DNA of 9,246 nt from JALYQB01 sp035640155 (GTDB lineage: Bacteria; Actinomycetota; Actinomycetes; Mycobacteriales; Pseudonocardiaceae): positions 1 through 9,246 of the forward strand of contig DASQWR010000141.1 in assembly GCA_035640155.1 (NCBI GenBank), written 5' to 3'. Shown piece by piece: positions 1 to 5,665 of this stretch (the stretch's first letter is position 1; each line of letters opens with the position of its first letter). Made by a program: the position numbers and the translations under genes. The notes beneath the pieces were generated by a model that did no database searches, was not told the origin of the DNA, and saw only the letters and a list, made by a program, of their open reading frames with translations.

Positions 1-2
1 AC

Positions 3-83
3 ATCATCCGGCCGGGTGTGCCCAGCCAACTCACGATCATCACCGGATGGACGCCATTCGTCGGCAAGTTCCGTCCAGCGTGA
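3..83 (+). CDS. Possible C-terminal end of a gene entering from the left edge
   Basis: A plus-strand frame is open from the window edge for 26 codons and ends at TGA 81-83. It ends in the residues TGWTPFVGKFRPA, and most third codon positions are G or C, as expected for a gene in this genome. The stop lies 11 bases before the stop of the small minus-strand membrane gene, so the two would converge. I do not recognise the family from so few residues. The frame could be chance, because GC-rich DNA has few stops. Confidence 0.3.
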   Translation: MIRPGVPSQLTIITGWTPFVGKFRPA

Positions 84-94
84 ATTAGCCGAGG

Positions 95-286
95 TCAAAT
101 GCGCGAGCGCCGTCCGCGGGCCATGCCCAGGAGGTCGAGGACCCCCATGATCACGGCGATCGCGGCGATCACCCAGAAGATCCAGTACAGGATCATCGAC
201 AACGGGGACGGGAAGACCGGGGACAGGTAGATCGCGAGAAGCGCGGCGATCACGGCACCGAGAAAGAGCAGAGCCCAACGTGGCAT
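95..286 (-). CDS. Small two-helix membrane protein (hypothetical)
   Basis: A 63-residue protein starting with MPRWALLFLG. It has two hydrophobic stretches, roughly residues 4-25 and 31-53, separated by a short turn rich in Pro and Ser (SPVFPSPLS), and it ends in a basic tail (RGRRSR). It should be a two-pass inner-membrane protein with the basic C terminus in the cytoplasm by the positive-inside rule. I do not recognise a named family; no enzymatic motif is present. The ATG at 284-286 is the likely start because the hydrophobic part begins directly after it. There is no clear Shine-Dalgarno sequence, and the frame is open far upstream, but upstream residues look like random GC-rich translation. 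A TACTGT box 12 bases upstream could be a -10 element of a transcript with little or no leader. Confidence 0.6.
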   Translation of the reverse strand: MPRWALLFLGAVIAALLAIYLSPVFPSPLSMILYWIFWVIAAIAVIMGVLDLLGMARGRRSRI

Positions 287-494
287 GCGGGGGAGGGTAC
301 AGTACGGCCACCGGTGCAGAAAGGCGCGCCTGACGCGGCTCCCGGTAGCCATGCGTCCCAGCGACAGCCTGAACTCCGCCCGCGACCGCGCTCGGCGCCG
401 CGCTCGCGATTCACAGGGTGACCCGCTGCGTGAGTGACAACCGTTATCAACAGGCCAAGCTACGGAGGGGTCGGCGGATCGGGGCGCGTAGCGG

Positions 495-545
495 GCTTGA
501 CGCGGACAGCCCGACCTTTGATCATGGGCGGCGATGGGGACAGGG
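495..545 (+). repeat. Left copy of a 51-bp inverted repeat
   Basis: This stretch starts GCTTGACGCGGACAGC and ends GGGGACAGGG. It matches the reverse complement of 3920-3970 at 45 of 51 positions without gaps. The outer 16 bases are identical, and the mismatches are at 511, 517, 520, 526, 535 and 540. The pair encloses a segment of about 3.4 kb carrying the haem peroxidase. The serine hydrolase remnant begins within a few bases of the inner edge. The copies could be terminal repeats of a mobile element, leftover insertion-sequence ends, or recombination sites; the sequence alone does not decide. I do not recognise the repeat as the end of a named family. Confidence 0.75.
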
Positions 546-548
546 GCC

Positions 549-1201
549 ACTCCCGTGCCGCAGATGGAGTCCGGCGTGCACTGGGACGAGGGGACCCGGT
601 GCTCGCCGTGAACACCCAGGTCGAGCAGTGGCGCGACCTCTACACCGAGGGGGCGCTCGGGAAGACCCGAAACAAGTTCCTCGCTACCCTGCCGTCGATG
701 GGCTACGAGCCCGGCACGCAGTTCCGCTACAACAGCGGCAGCACCCAGGTGCTCGCCTGGATGACTGAGCTGCTCTACGGGACGACCTTCGAGAAGGTGC
801 TCGAGCAGAAGCTGTGGCAGCCGATGGGCGCCGACGGCGACGCCGTCATGACGTCCGACCGGGTCGGCGGCGTCATCGCGTCGCACGGCCTGTTCGCCCT
901 CCCGCACGACTTCGCGCGGTTCGGCGAGCTGCTGCGCAACGGCGGCCGGACGCCCGAGGGCCGGCAGGCGTGCCCGCCGAGTGGGTGCGGGCCATGACGA
1001 CGATGACCGACGTCTCCGACGGCCAGTACGGGCTGCAGGCGGCCGACGTTCCGTCGTACTGGCTCCTCGACCCCGAGGAGCCGTGCTGGAGCTACGGCGT
1101 GGCGGCTACGCCGCGGTCGCGTCGGGACGCGGCGGCGACGTCGTCGCGGTGGAACGGCCGTTCTCCGCCCGAATGGCCCGGCCGAGCTCGCCAAGGCGTA
1201 G
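549..1201 (+). pseudogene. Serine hydrolase / class C beta-lactamase family remnant, frameshifted
   Basis: Pieces of one protein lie in successive frames. ESGVHWDEG (about 555-593) is followed by NTQVEQWRDLYTEG and FRYNSGSTQVLAWMTELLYG (about 593-965). Then come VPAEWVRAM and SYWLLDPEEPCWSYGV (about 969-1105), GGYAAVASGRGGDVVAVERP (about 1106-1165) and PNGPAELAKA with TAG at 1199-1201. The order and motifs match the beta-lactamase-related / 6-aminohexanoate-dimer hydrolase family: RYNSG carries the catalytic Tyr motif, and the GGY segment matches the usual last strand. The N-terminal part with the nucleophile motif SxxK is missing, cut off beside the 51-bp repeat. Joining the pieces needs four frame changes, near 590, 968, 1106 and 1167. 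Each is explained by loss of one base. The gene cannot give a working enzyme. Family assignment is confident; the exact substrate is unknown. Confidence 0.75.
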
Positions 1202-1221
1202 TCGGCCGGGTACTGCACGAC

Positions 1222-1479
1222 TCAGGCCATGACCGGTGCGTCCTGCGGGTCGTGGGCCGCTGGCACGGCCGCGGCGTCCGGCATCGCGGCGAACATCGCC
1301 TCGATCGCCGCCTGATCTGGGCCGACGAACGGCGTCGCGTCCGGCGTCTGCGCGAGCCGGTCGAGGAACTCCTGGCAGCGCCCGACCGCCGGCGGCAGGT
1401 GCGTGCTCAGCAGCAGCTCGGGGTTCAGCGCGCGCAGCGGCGCGAGGACCCTGGCGAAGGCCGTCCGGTCGACGCCGTG
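1222..1479 (-). pseudogene. C-terminal fragment of an MBL-fold metallo-hydrolase
   Basis: The minus strand is open to TGA at 1222-1224 in a frame different from the integrase remnant upstream. It reads HGVDRTAFARVLAPLRALNP, then ELLLSTHLPPAVG, FLDRLAQTPDATPFVGPDQA and an acidic, Ala-rich tail. From memory, this is the C-terminal segment of actinobacterial MBL-fold hydrolases, where a Leu-Asn/Asp-Pro-Glu strand precedes a (S/T)HLPPA motif. The N-terminal core with the metal-binding HxHxDH motif is absent. Directly upstream, at about 1477-1481, the sequence changes to a tyrosine integrase. The fragment is therefore a product of a deletion or rearrangement and has no start of its own. Family assignment is moderate because only about 85 residues remain. 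Confidence 0.55.
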
Positions 1480-1690
1480 CCGACGACTTCCATCACGACG
1501 CGGGGGTGCACGCCGAGGGCGAGCAGCAGGCTCACGCAGGAGTGACGCAGGGCGTGCAGCCGGATCCGGCGTAGCCCGTGGTGTTCGCAGATCCGGCGGA
1601 AGTCGCGGGTCAGGTTGCGGGGCTCAAGTGGAGTGCCGTGCCTCGTGGTGAACAGGTAGCCTGTGTCGACCCAGGGCGAGACCCTTGCTC
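1480..1690 (-). pseudogene. C-terminal fragment of a tyrosine-type integrase
   Basis: The minus strand reads WVDTGYLFTTRHGTPLEPRN, then LTRDFRRICEHHGLRRIRLH and ALRHSCVSLLLALGVHPRVV, followed by MEVVG. HALRHS is the HxLRH box of tyrosine recombinases. The preceding GYLFTTRHGTPLEPRN stretch is typical of integrases from actinobacterial integrative elements and phages. Missing are the N-terminal arm and core-binding domains, the first catalytic Arg box upstream, and the final Gly-His box and Tyr nucleophile downstream. At the 3' end the sequence breaks off at VVG(H) and runs into the MBL-fold fragment. The upstream limit is uncertain, since homology seems to fade near 1690. It is a relic of an integrated element and is not functional. 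Confidence 0.7.
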
Positions 1691-1997
1691 GGCCCGCAGC
1701 ACACCTCCCGTACGCCGCCATCAAGAGCGTGCGCTCGCAAGGGGGCTGCCAGAGTCAGACGAGTCTGCTCCACATGCTCGAAGGCAACAGTCCGGGGTGC
1801 CGAGCAACCCCCGCGACCAGACTTCAGGACGGGCTCACCGGCACCACTGAGCGGCCGGCGTCGTCGCGAACGCACCCGCCAATTTTCATCGTCCGCGGGC
1901 GGACCCCGTCCATGGAGACTTCAGGGATGACATCCCGGTACCTTGACTGGATCTACCGCGAGACCAAAATTGACAGGATCAGTTCAATCATGACTCC
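1691..1997. other. Gene-free spacer downstream of the peroxidase
   Basis: About 300 bases between the integrase remnant and the peroxidase stop. No frame gives a recognisable protein, and composition is more mixed than in the neighbouring genes. It holds two short perfect inverted repeats (1891-1904 and 1924-1936). A motif AATTTTCATCGTCC at 1881-1894 weakly resembles the ends of IS21-like elements. It probably represents rearranged element debris. Confidence 0.5.
1891..1904 (-). terminator. Weak terminator-like hairpin after the peroxidase gene
   Basis: GTCCGC and GCGGAC form a perfect 6-bp inverted repeat around two bases. Read on the minus strand it is followed by GATGAAAATT, with no real T-run. 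It lies about 95 bases after the peroxidase stop. It could end that transcript, but the stem is short and the true loop would have to open the inner pairs. Confidence 0.25.
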
Positions 1998-3371
1998 TTA
2001 TGCCGCTCCGGCGAACTTGAGGAGTTCACCCATCCGGAACACCCCGGATGGCACCGTGGGCTTCCAGCCCCGACGGACGTGCAAGTAGGAATCACGGTCG
2101 ACGTCCAGGATGCCGAGAATGACGTCGGCGACGATTCGGCCGCCTACCTCGCCGAGCCGCCGTCCGCCTTGCTGCAGCGCGGACTCTGCCAGGATGTAAT
2201 ACCACAAGGGGGCCTTCCCCTCCCAGCCCGCCTCGGTGAGACCGAGTTCGGCATTACCGATCGGCTTAATACCCATAAGCCTGGCGACGTCCTGGCCGGG
2301 GGGAACGCCGAGGCGCTTGCCGCGCAGAAGGTTCCGCTCCGCAAGCGACACGAGCGGGGGTGCCGGTTCCGGGGGGACCACTTGGGGGACGGGAAGGTGG
2401 AATAGCCCAGCGGAGAGCCCGGTGTCAATCAGGCGGGAGCTGTTACGCGGAGGTCCGGGCACCCCGGGGATCTCGAAGAACCTGCTGAAGTCAATCTTAA
2501 ATTTGGGAGGGATCGGCCGCGAACCGTGGAGATCGTCCTCACTCTGTGGATCGCCGAAGATCGGTCCGGCGCCAGTGCTGCTCATCGAATAGCCCGCCCG
2601 CACCATGCTGTGCCCGAAGCGATACGCCGCCACCGAGTACTCGATCGGCATCATGGGCCGGTTGGGGTTCTTGGGCTTGTAGAACTCGCGCTTGACTTTG
2701 GGCGGTTGTGTCGGCCCCCTCTGTATGAGGAAACGATCCACGATATCTTGGCCGACCACGTGGGGCAGGAAGTCGTTCACGATGATCCACTGGAAGTGCC
2801 AGCGGGTCAGCCGGCGTGCCTCCTCAAAACTACGACCCTGATCGACCAAAGTGTTGTGGAACTTCATGAAGGCGATGTGGAGCTGACAGATGATCAAGTT
2901 CTCGTCGTTGCGCGGCTCACTGAGGATCGCGGTGCCATCGGAGCGGCGAGGGAGGTCCTCGAACCCGTTCGGAGTTGCGAAGCGAAGCTTGGCAGGATTC
3001 CCGGGGTCGTAAAGCTCCGGCTGGTCTTGTGGCCCCTTCCCGTAGACGGTGCGGAGGTCGAAGCGCGCCGAGCTGAAGTTGGTGGTGGCCTGCGGGTCCT
3101 GCTGTTGCTTGCTCAGCGGCGTCGTATCCAGAGTCATGTCGTGGTCGATGAACTGACCAAGGAAAGTGAACCCAGCGGGTATATCCGGGTTGTTGCGGTC
3201 AGGCGTGCCCGGGTCGAGCATCTTCGCCGCCAGCCCACTGAGCAGATCATCAGACGGCGCGAAGGTGCTAATTTTCTTGAACATCAAACCGAAACGGCCT
3301 TCTTCATCCCTCCCCTTCTTGACCGCTATATCACTACCCCGAGGATCGCCAATCGCGTGCTTCCACGGCAT
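1998..3371 (-). CDS. Animal-type haem peroxidase (peroxidase-cyclooxygenase superfamily)
   Basis: A complete 457-residue protein with the active-site signatures of animal haem peroxidases. QFIDHD gives distal Gln73, Asp76 and His77, the myeloperoxidase QxxDH pattern in which the Asp can bind haem covalently. FDLRTVYG (104-111) matches the calcium-loop region. PRNDEN gives the catalytic RxxE pair Arg154/Glu157, and YRFGHS gives proximal His254. The family uses hydrogen peroxide to oxidise halides or organic substrates; the substrate here is unknown. No signal peptide is visible, so it is probably cytoplasmic or exported by another route. The start ATG is well supported: GAGGAGGT lies seven bases upstream. 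A promoter candidate is at 3438-3465. The gene is clearly less GC-rich than its neighbours, stands alone, and is intact among pseudogenes, which suggests horizontal transfer and retained function. Confidence 0.93.
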   Translation of the reverse strand: MPWKHAIGDPRGSDIAVKKGRDEEGRFGLMFKKISTFAPSDDLLSGLAAKMLDPGTPDRNNPDIPAGFTFLGQFIDHDMTLDTTPLSKQQQDPQATTNFSSARFDLRTVYGKGPQDQPELYDPGNPAKLRFATPNGFEDLPRRSDGTAILSEPRNDENLIICQLHIAFMKFHNTLVDQGRSFEEARRLTRWHFQWIIVNDFLPHVVGQDIVDRFLIQRGPTQPPKVKREFYKPKNPNRPMMPIEYSVAAYRFGHSMVRAGYSMSSTGAGPIFGDPQSEDDLHGSRPIPPKFKIDFSRFFEIPGVPGPPRNSSRLIDTGLSAGLFHLPVPQVVPPEPAPPLVSLAERNLLRGKRLGVPPGQDVARLMGIKPIGNAELGLTEAGWEGKAPLWYYILAESALQQGGRRLGEVGGRIVADVILGILDVDRDSYLHVRRGWKPTVPSGVFRMGELLKFAGAA

Positions 3372-3437
3372 TAGTCGTACCTCCTCATCGCTAGCCGACA
3401 GGCCGAGGTGGCCACAGGGACACCAGTTACAGCTACT

Positions 3438-3465
3438 GTTTTACCAATATTACCGCCGTAGTCAA
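3438..3465 (-). promoter_or_regulatory. Candidate sigma-70 type promoter of the peroxidase gene
   Basis: On the minus strand TTGACT (3465-3460) and TAAAAC (3443-3438) are separated by 16 bases. The -35 box matches consensus at five of six positions; the -10 box is weaker. Transcription would start near 3431 and give a leader of about 60 bases before the ATG. The surrounding 3420-3480 is AT-rich for this genome, which supports a regulatory role. Confidence 0.5.
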
Positions 3466-3501
3466 GGGGTTTACGAGGTGTTGAGTCGCTGTCGGCGTGT
3501 C

Positions 3502-3600
3502 CTATGTGACGAGGTTGCTCAGCAGAATCGTCTTGCCCCCACCGGTCGGTCGGACAACATGCAGGTGCTTGCAGGAGGCCACAGGAGACCGAGCTAGCCC
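3502..3600 (-). pseudogene. Walker A fragment of a conjugation/DNA-translocation type ATPase
   Basis: The minus strand encodes KHLHVVRPTGGGKTILLSNL followed by VT and a TAG stop at 3502-3504. This matches the P-loop region of actinobacterial TraD/VirD4- or DUF87-like ATPases of integrative conjugative elements, which typically read like RHLHVVGPTGxGKTTLLxNL. The expected first Gly of the P-loop is Arg here, though the GGGKT core is kept. No start, Walker B or remaining ATPase domain can be found. The same frame is open upstream to about 3636 without clear homology. It is a short dead relic that sits in the peroxidase upstream region, in the same orientation as the integrase remnant. The fragment is small, so the exact family is uncertain. 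Confidence 0.5.
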
Positions 3601-3919
3601 CGTCAGCACCGGGGAAGTGGGACACCGCTACTTCTCGGCTAACGCGGGGTATCACCTCGGTGGCGGGTAGATATCGCGTCCGGCCCTGAGGGAGCCCAAC
3701 GACATGCGAGACGCGCAACAGCTTCCCGGCGCGCCGGGCGGCCATCCGCATCCTCCACGACTCCACGCCACCAATGTGCTTGAGTCTCGACCCGAATCGC
3801 CCCGTCAGCGCCAGCAACCCGTCTGACGTCGCATCGAGCTACCAGGACTCTAGACCGCGCAGTTCGGGACGAAGGGATGTGGTCCAATGAAACTTGCCCC
3901 CGCATGCAGTGGAAGAACT
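3601..3919. other. Gene-free stretch between ATPase relic and right repeat
   Basis: No convincing coding sequence in about 320 bases. A minus-strand frame is open across 3501-3817, but its translation lacks recognisable motifs apart from a basic patch near 3700-3770. A motif at 3881-3896 (minus strand AAGTTTCATTGGACC) weakly resembles the inner repeats of IS21-family ends. The stretch is best read as mobile-element debris. Confidence 0.4.
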
Positions 3920-3970
3920 CCCTGCCCCCGTCGCCGCCTATGATTAATGGTCGAGCTGTCCGCGTCAAGC
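3920..3970 (-). repeat. Right copy of the 51-bp inverted repeat
   Basis: Read on the minus strand this copy starts GCTTGACGCGGACAGC and ends GGGGGCAGGG. It is the inverted partner of 495-545 (45/51 identical). It forms the point at which the pRiA4b ORF-3-like gene is cut off: coding similarity stops just outside, at about 3971-3985. The trinucleotide CGG abuts both outer edges (492-494 and 3971-3973). That would fit a 3-base target duplication but is short enough to be chance. Confidence 0.75.
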
Positions 3971-4944
3971 CGGTGCCGCCACGGTCGACGTCGAGATCCC
4001 CGAACCGCACCGTACGTTCGTCGACGAACCCGAGCTCCGGATCCGGGTAACCGTAAGTGCGGGTGCCGTCGGTGAAGCTGTGCAGGTGGTGGTCCTGCCA
4101 GCCCATTGCCGTCTGTATCACGTCGTGGACGCGACTCAGCGGCATCGCGGCCGGGATGAGCAGCCGCCGCCACACCGGGGGTCCGCGACCTCTGCCAGCG
4201 TGACGGTGATCGGTGGACGGGATCGCCGGGCTCGGGCTCTCCCCGCACGCGACGAGTCCCGTACCGGCCGATCGCGGTCAGCTCGGCGGAGTCCTCGGTC
4301 AGCGTCACGGCACCGAGACGGGCCAGCACCGCGAGCGCACGCCGGACGTCGCGGTCGTTGACCTCACGGGCCGTGTCCAGCTGCTGCTCGGTGGCGTTAT
4401 TGAGCACGTAGGGCGCCGTCACGGCGTCCCACGCCAGCCCGAAGAGCTCGTCGAGGCCGACCGCGCCGTCCCAGCCGTGCAGCGCGGACAGCAGCACGTC
4501 GGCACCGGCGGCGAACGCCGGGCGCATGAACGACTCGCCCCACCCCCAGGGCAGGAACGCGGTGCCCAGCCGCCCGAACGCCTCGAACAGCGCCATCCAC
4601 AGCTCCGCCGGGCGATCGAGCAGCGCGGCGGCCTTCTTGACCGGCACCAGCCGCCCCCGGACCACCCGCACCAGCCGGGCGACCTTGGCCCACTCCACGA
4701 TCAGGCTCAGACTCAGCAGCTCCACGCTGGACTTGGTCTTGAACACCTTGTCGCCGATCGCGGGATCGATCCGGTCCCCGGTGCCCAACCGGTCGACCAG
4801 GACCCGGGCGTCGGCCAGGGTGAGGGCGCCGGTCTGGGTGAGCTTGCGGCCGTCCCCGATCCACCCGACGAAGTCCACGACCTGCCCGACCACCGCGGAC
4901 TCTGCGGCGGCGACAGCGATGTCGTCGCGCGTGGGACTCGTCAT
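3971..4944 (-). pseudogene. pRiA4b ORF-3-like / IS1096 TnpR-like protein, frameshifted and 3'-truncated
   Basis: From ATG 4942-4944, with GGAG six bases upstream, a frame runs intact for about 240 residues. It contains VVGQVVDFVGWIGDGRKLTQ, SVELLSLSLIVEWAKVARLV and LTAIGRYGTRRVRGEPEPGD. This N-terminal region commonly precedes the pRiA4b ORF-3 domain in actinobacteria. The domain itself follows in other frames: ITVTLAEVAD, then VWRRLLIPAAMPLSRVHDVI, QTAMGWQDHHLHSFTDGT and YGYPDPELGFVDERTVRFGD. Two single-base losses explain the shifts: one near 4206-4212, and one in a run of five C (six expected) near 4175-4180. The gene then stops at the 51-bp repeat with roughly two thirds of the domain missing. 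The family is linked to plasmids and IS1096, but its biochemical role is unclear. It starts 25 bases after the mazF remnant and was probably co-transcribed. Confidence 0.75.
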
Positions 4945-4969
4945 CGTCGTCTCCGGGCCTCCGGTGGCC

Positions 4970-5309
4970 TTACGTGCCGAGCGCTCGCCGCAATCCTCGC
5001 TCGACCTCGGCAACCATCCATGCGGCAGGGCACCGATCCTGGTGTCGAGATCGTCGCGGTCGAGCGTGGCGAGCTGGGTGACGTTCACGACGGAGTCGCT
5101 CGGCAGCCCGGTTGTCGAGGCGGGCACGAAGACGTTGCCGGGCATGGCGGCCTACCGGCGGTTGGTGGTCAGCGCGATGACCACTACGTCCGCAGTCGGC
5201 TGCGGTTGTACGACTCGGCCTGCACGACCAGGACCGGTCCGCGGAGCGCGGGCGCGGAGCCGCGTGGTTCACTGAGGTCGGCCCACCACAGCTCACCCCG
5301 GTGAGTCAA
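4970..5309 (-). pseudogene. mazF: MazF/PemK-type toxin pseudogene
   Basis: MazF toxins are mRNA endoribonucleases with a compact beta-barrel. The pieces here are THRGELWWADL, then GSAPALRGPVLVVQAESYNR and SRLRT. A second block reads VVIALTTNRR(stop)AAMPGNV, continuing FVPASTTGLPSDSVVNVTQL and DRDDLDTRIGALP. The end is VAEVERGLRRALGT with TAA at 4970-4972. The conserved RGELWW, GPVLVVQ and LP.DSVVNV signatures are all present. Three lesions kill it: a one-base loss after SRLRT near 5184-5187; a TAG stop at 5152-5154 where homologues have Tyr; and another one-base loss near 5018-5024. The likely start is TTG 5307-5309, overlapping the antitoxin gene by 17 bases, or GTG 5331-5333. The overlap shows a translationally coupled pair before decay. 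Confidence 0.82.
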
Positions 5310-5556
5310 GGCCGGACTGAGTCCGGCCGTCACGGGCAACGAGACGTTGCGCGGCCCGGCGGGCGAACTCCGTGCTGCCATCGTCGCCGGCCTGCTCGCC
5401 GGCGGCATCGATGGCGTCATTGATGGCCTCGGTGAGCTCGGCGCCCTCCATCTCGTCCGCCCACATCTCGGCCGCCCGGCTGAAGAACTCACTGCGCGAG
5501 ATGCCGAGCCGTTCCGCGCGCTGCCGGACGCGCTCGAAGACTTGCTCGGGGACCAT
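5293..5556 (-). CDS. MazE-like ribbon-helix-helix antitoxin, possibly N-terminally damaged
   Basis: An 87-residue protein starting MVPEQVFERVRQRAERLGIS, followed by RSEFFSRAAEMWADEMEG. This is the two-helix part of a ribbon-helix-helix (CopG/MazE-like) antitoxin, with GISRSEFF forming the turn. The C-terminal half (acidic, then RRAAQRLVARDG) would wrap the toxin. Family members normally start with a short beta strand such as MKTAISVP that contacts DNA. Here the strand is missing, although ATG AAG occurs at 5564-5566 in another frame, 13 bases before the GTC of VPEQV. This suggests that a small deletion displaced the original start. The remaining ATG 5554-5556 has no clear Shine-Dalgarno. The protein may still fold but may not bind its operator. 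Its toxin partner is dead. Confidence 0.72.
   Translation of the reverse strand: MVPEQVFERVRQRAERLGISRSEFFSRAAEMWADEMEGAELTEAINDAIDAAGEQAGDDGSTEFARRAAQRLVARDGRTQSGLDSPG
5310..5328 (-). promoter_or_regulatory. Perfect 19-base hairpin at the antitoxin-toxin overlap
   Basis: GGCCGGACT and AGTCCGGCC are exact inverted repeats of 9 bases around one base. The element ends directly before the putative TTG start of mazF (5307-5309) and lies within the 3' end of the antitoxin frame. In mRNA it would form a strong stem with an opened loop of 3-5 bases. It could hide or couple the toxin start. The function is inferred; the symmetry is seen directly. Confidence 0.45.
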
Positions 5557-5665
5557 GAGGCTTCATTCCATGCCACAGTAGGCGCGGAACGCGTAGCGGG
5601 ACCATTCCCACCTGATCCCATCGCCGGGAGTCGTCTCGGGACTGGGTGACCAGGGAGGAGGGCGC

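Noticed and set aside
1924..1936. GGGATG-A-CATCCC perfect inverted repeat
   Set aside because: Only six bases per arm around one base, with no T-run and no gene edge nearby; likely chance or minor.
2526..3374. Plus-strand open frame of 282 codons opposite the peroxidase
   Set aside because: The peroxidase frame on the other strand has all catalytic residues, a strong ribosome binding site and the expected length.
3422..3436. CAGTAGCTGTAACTG-like imperfect palindrome next to the peroxidase -10 box
   Set aside because: Only the outer four bases pair well; not enough symmetry to call an operator.
4213..5304. Plus-strand open frame of 363 codons across the mazF and pRiA4b ORF-3-like genes
   Set aside because: Low-complexity translation (Gln, Gly, Arg, Pro) antisense to recognisable, though broken, genes.
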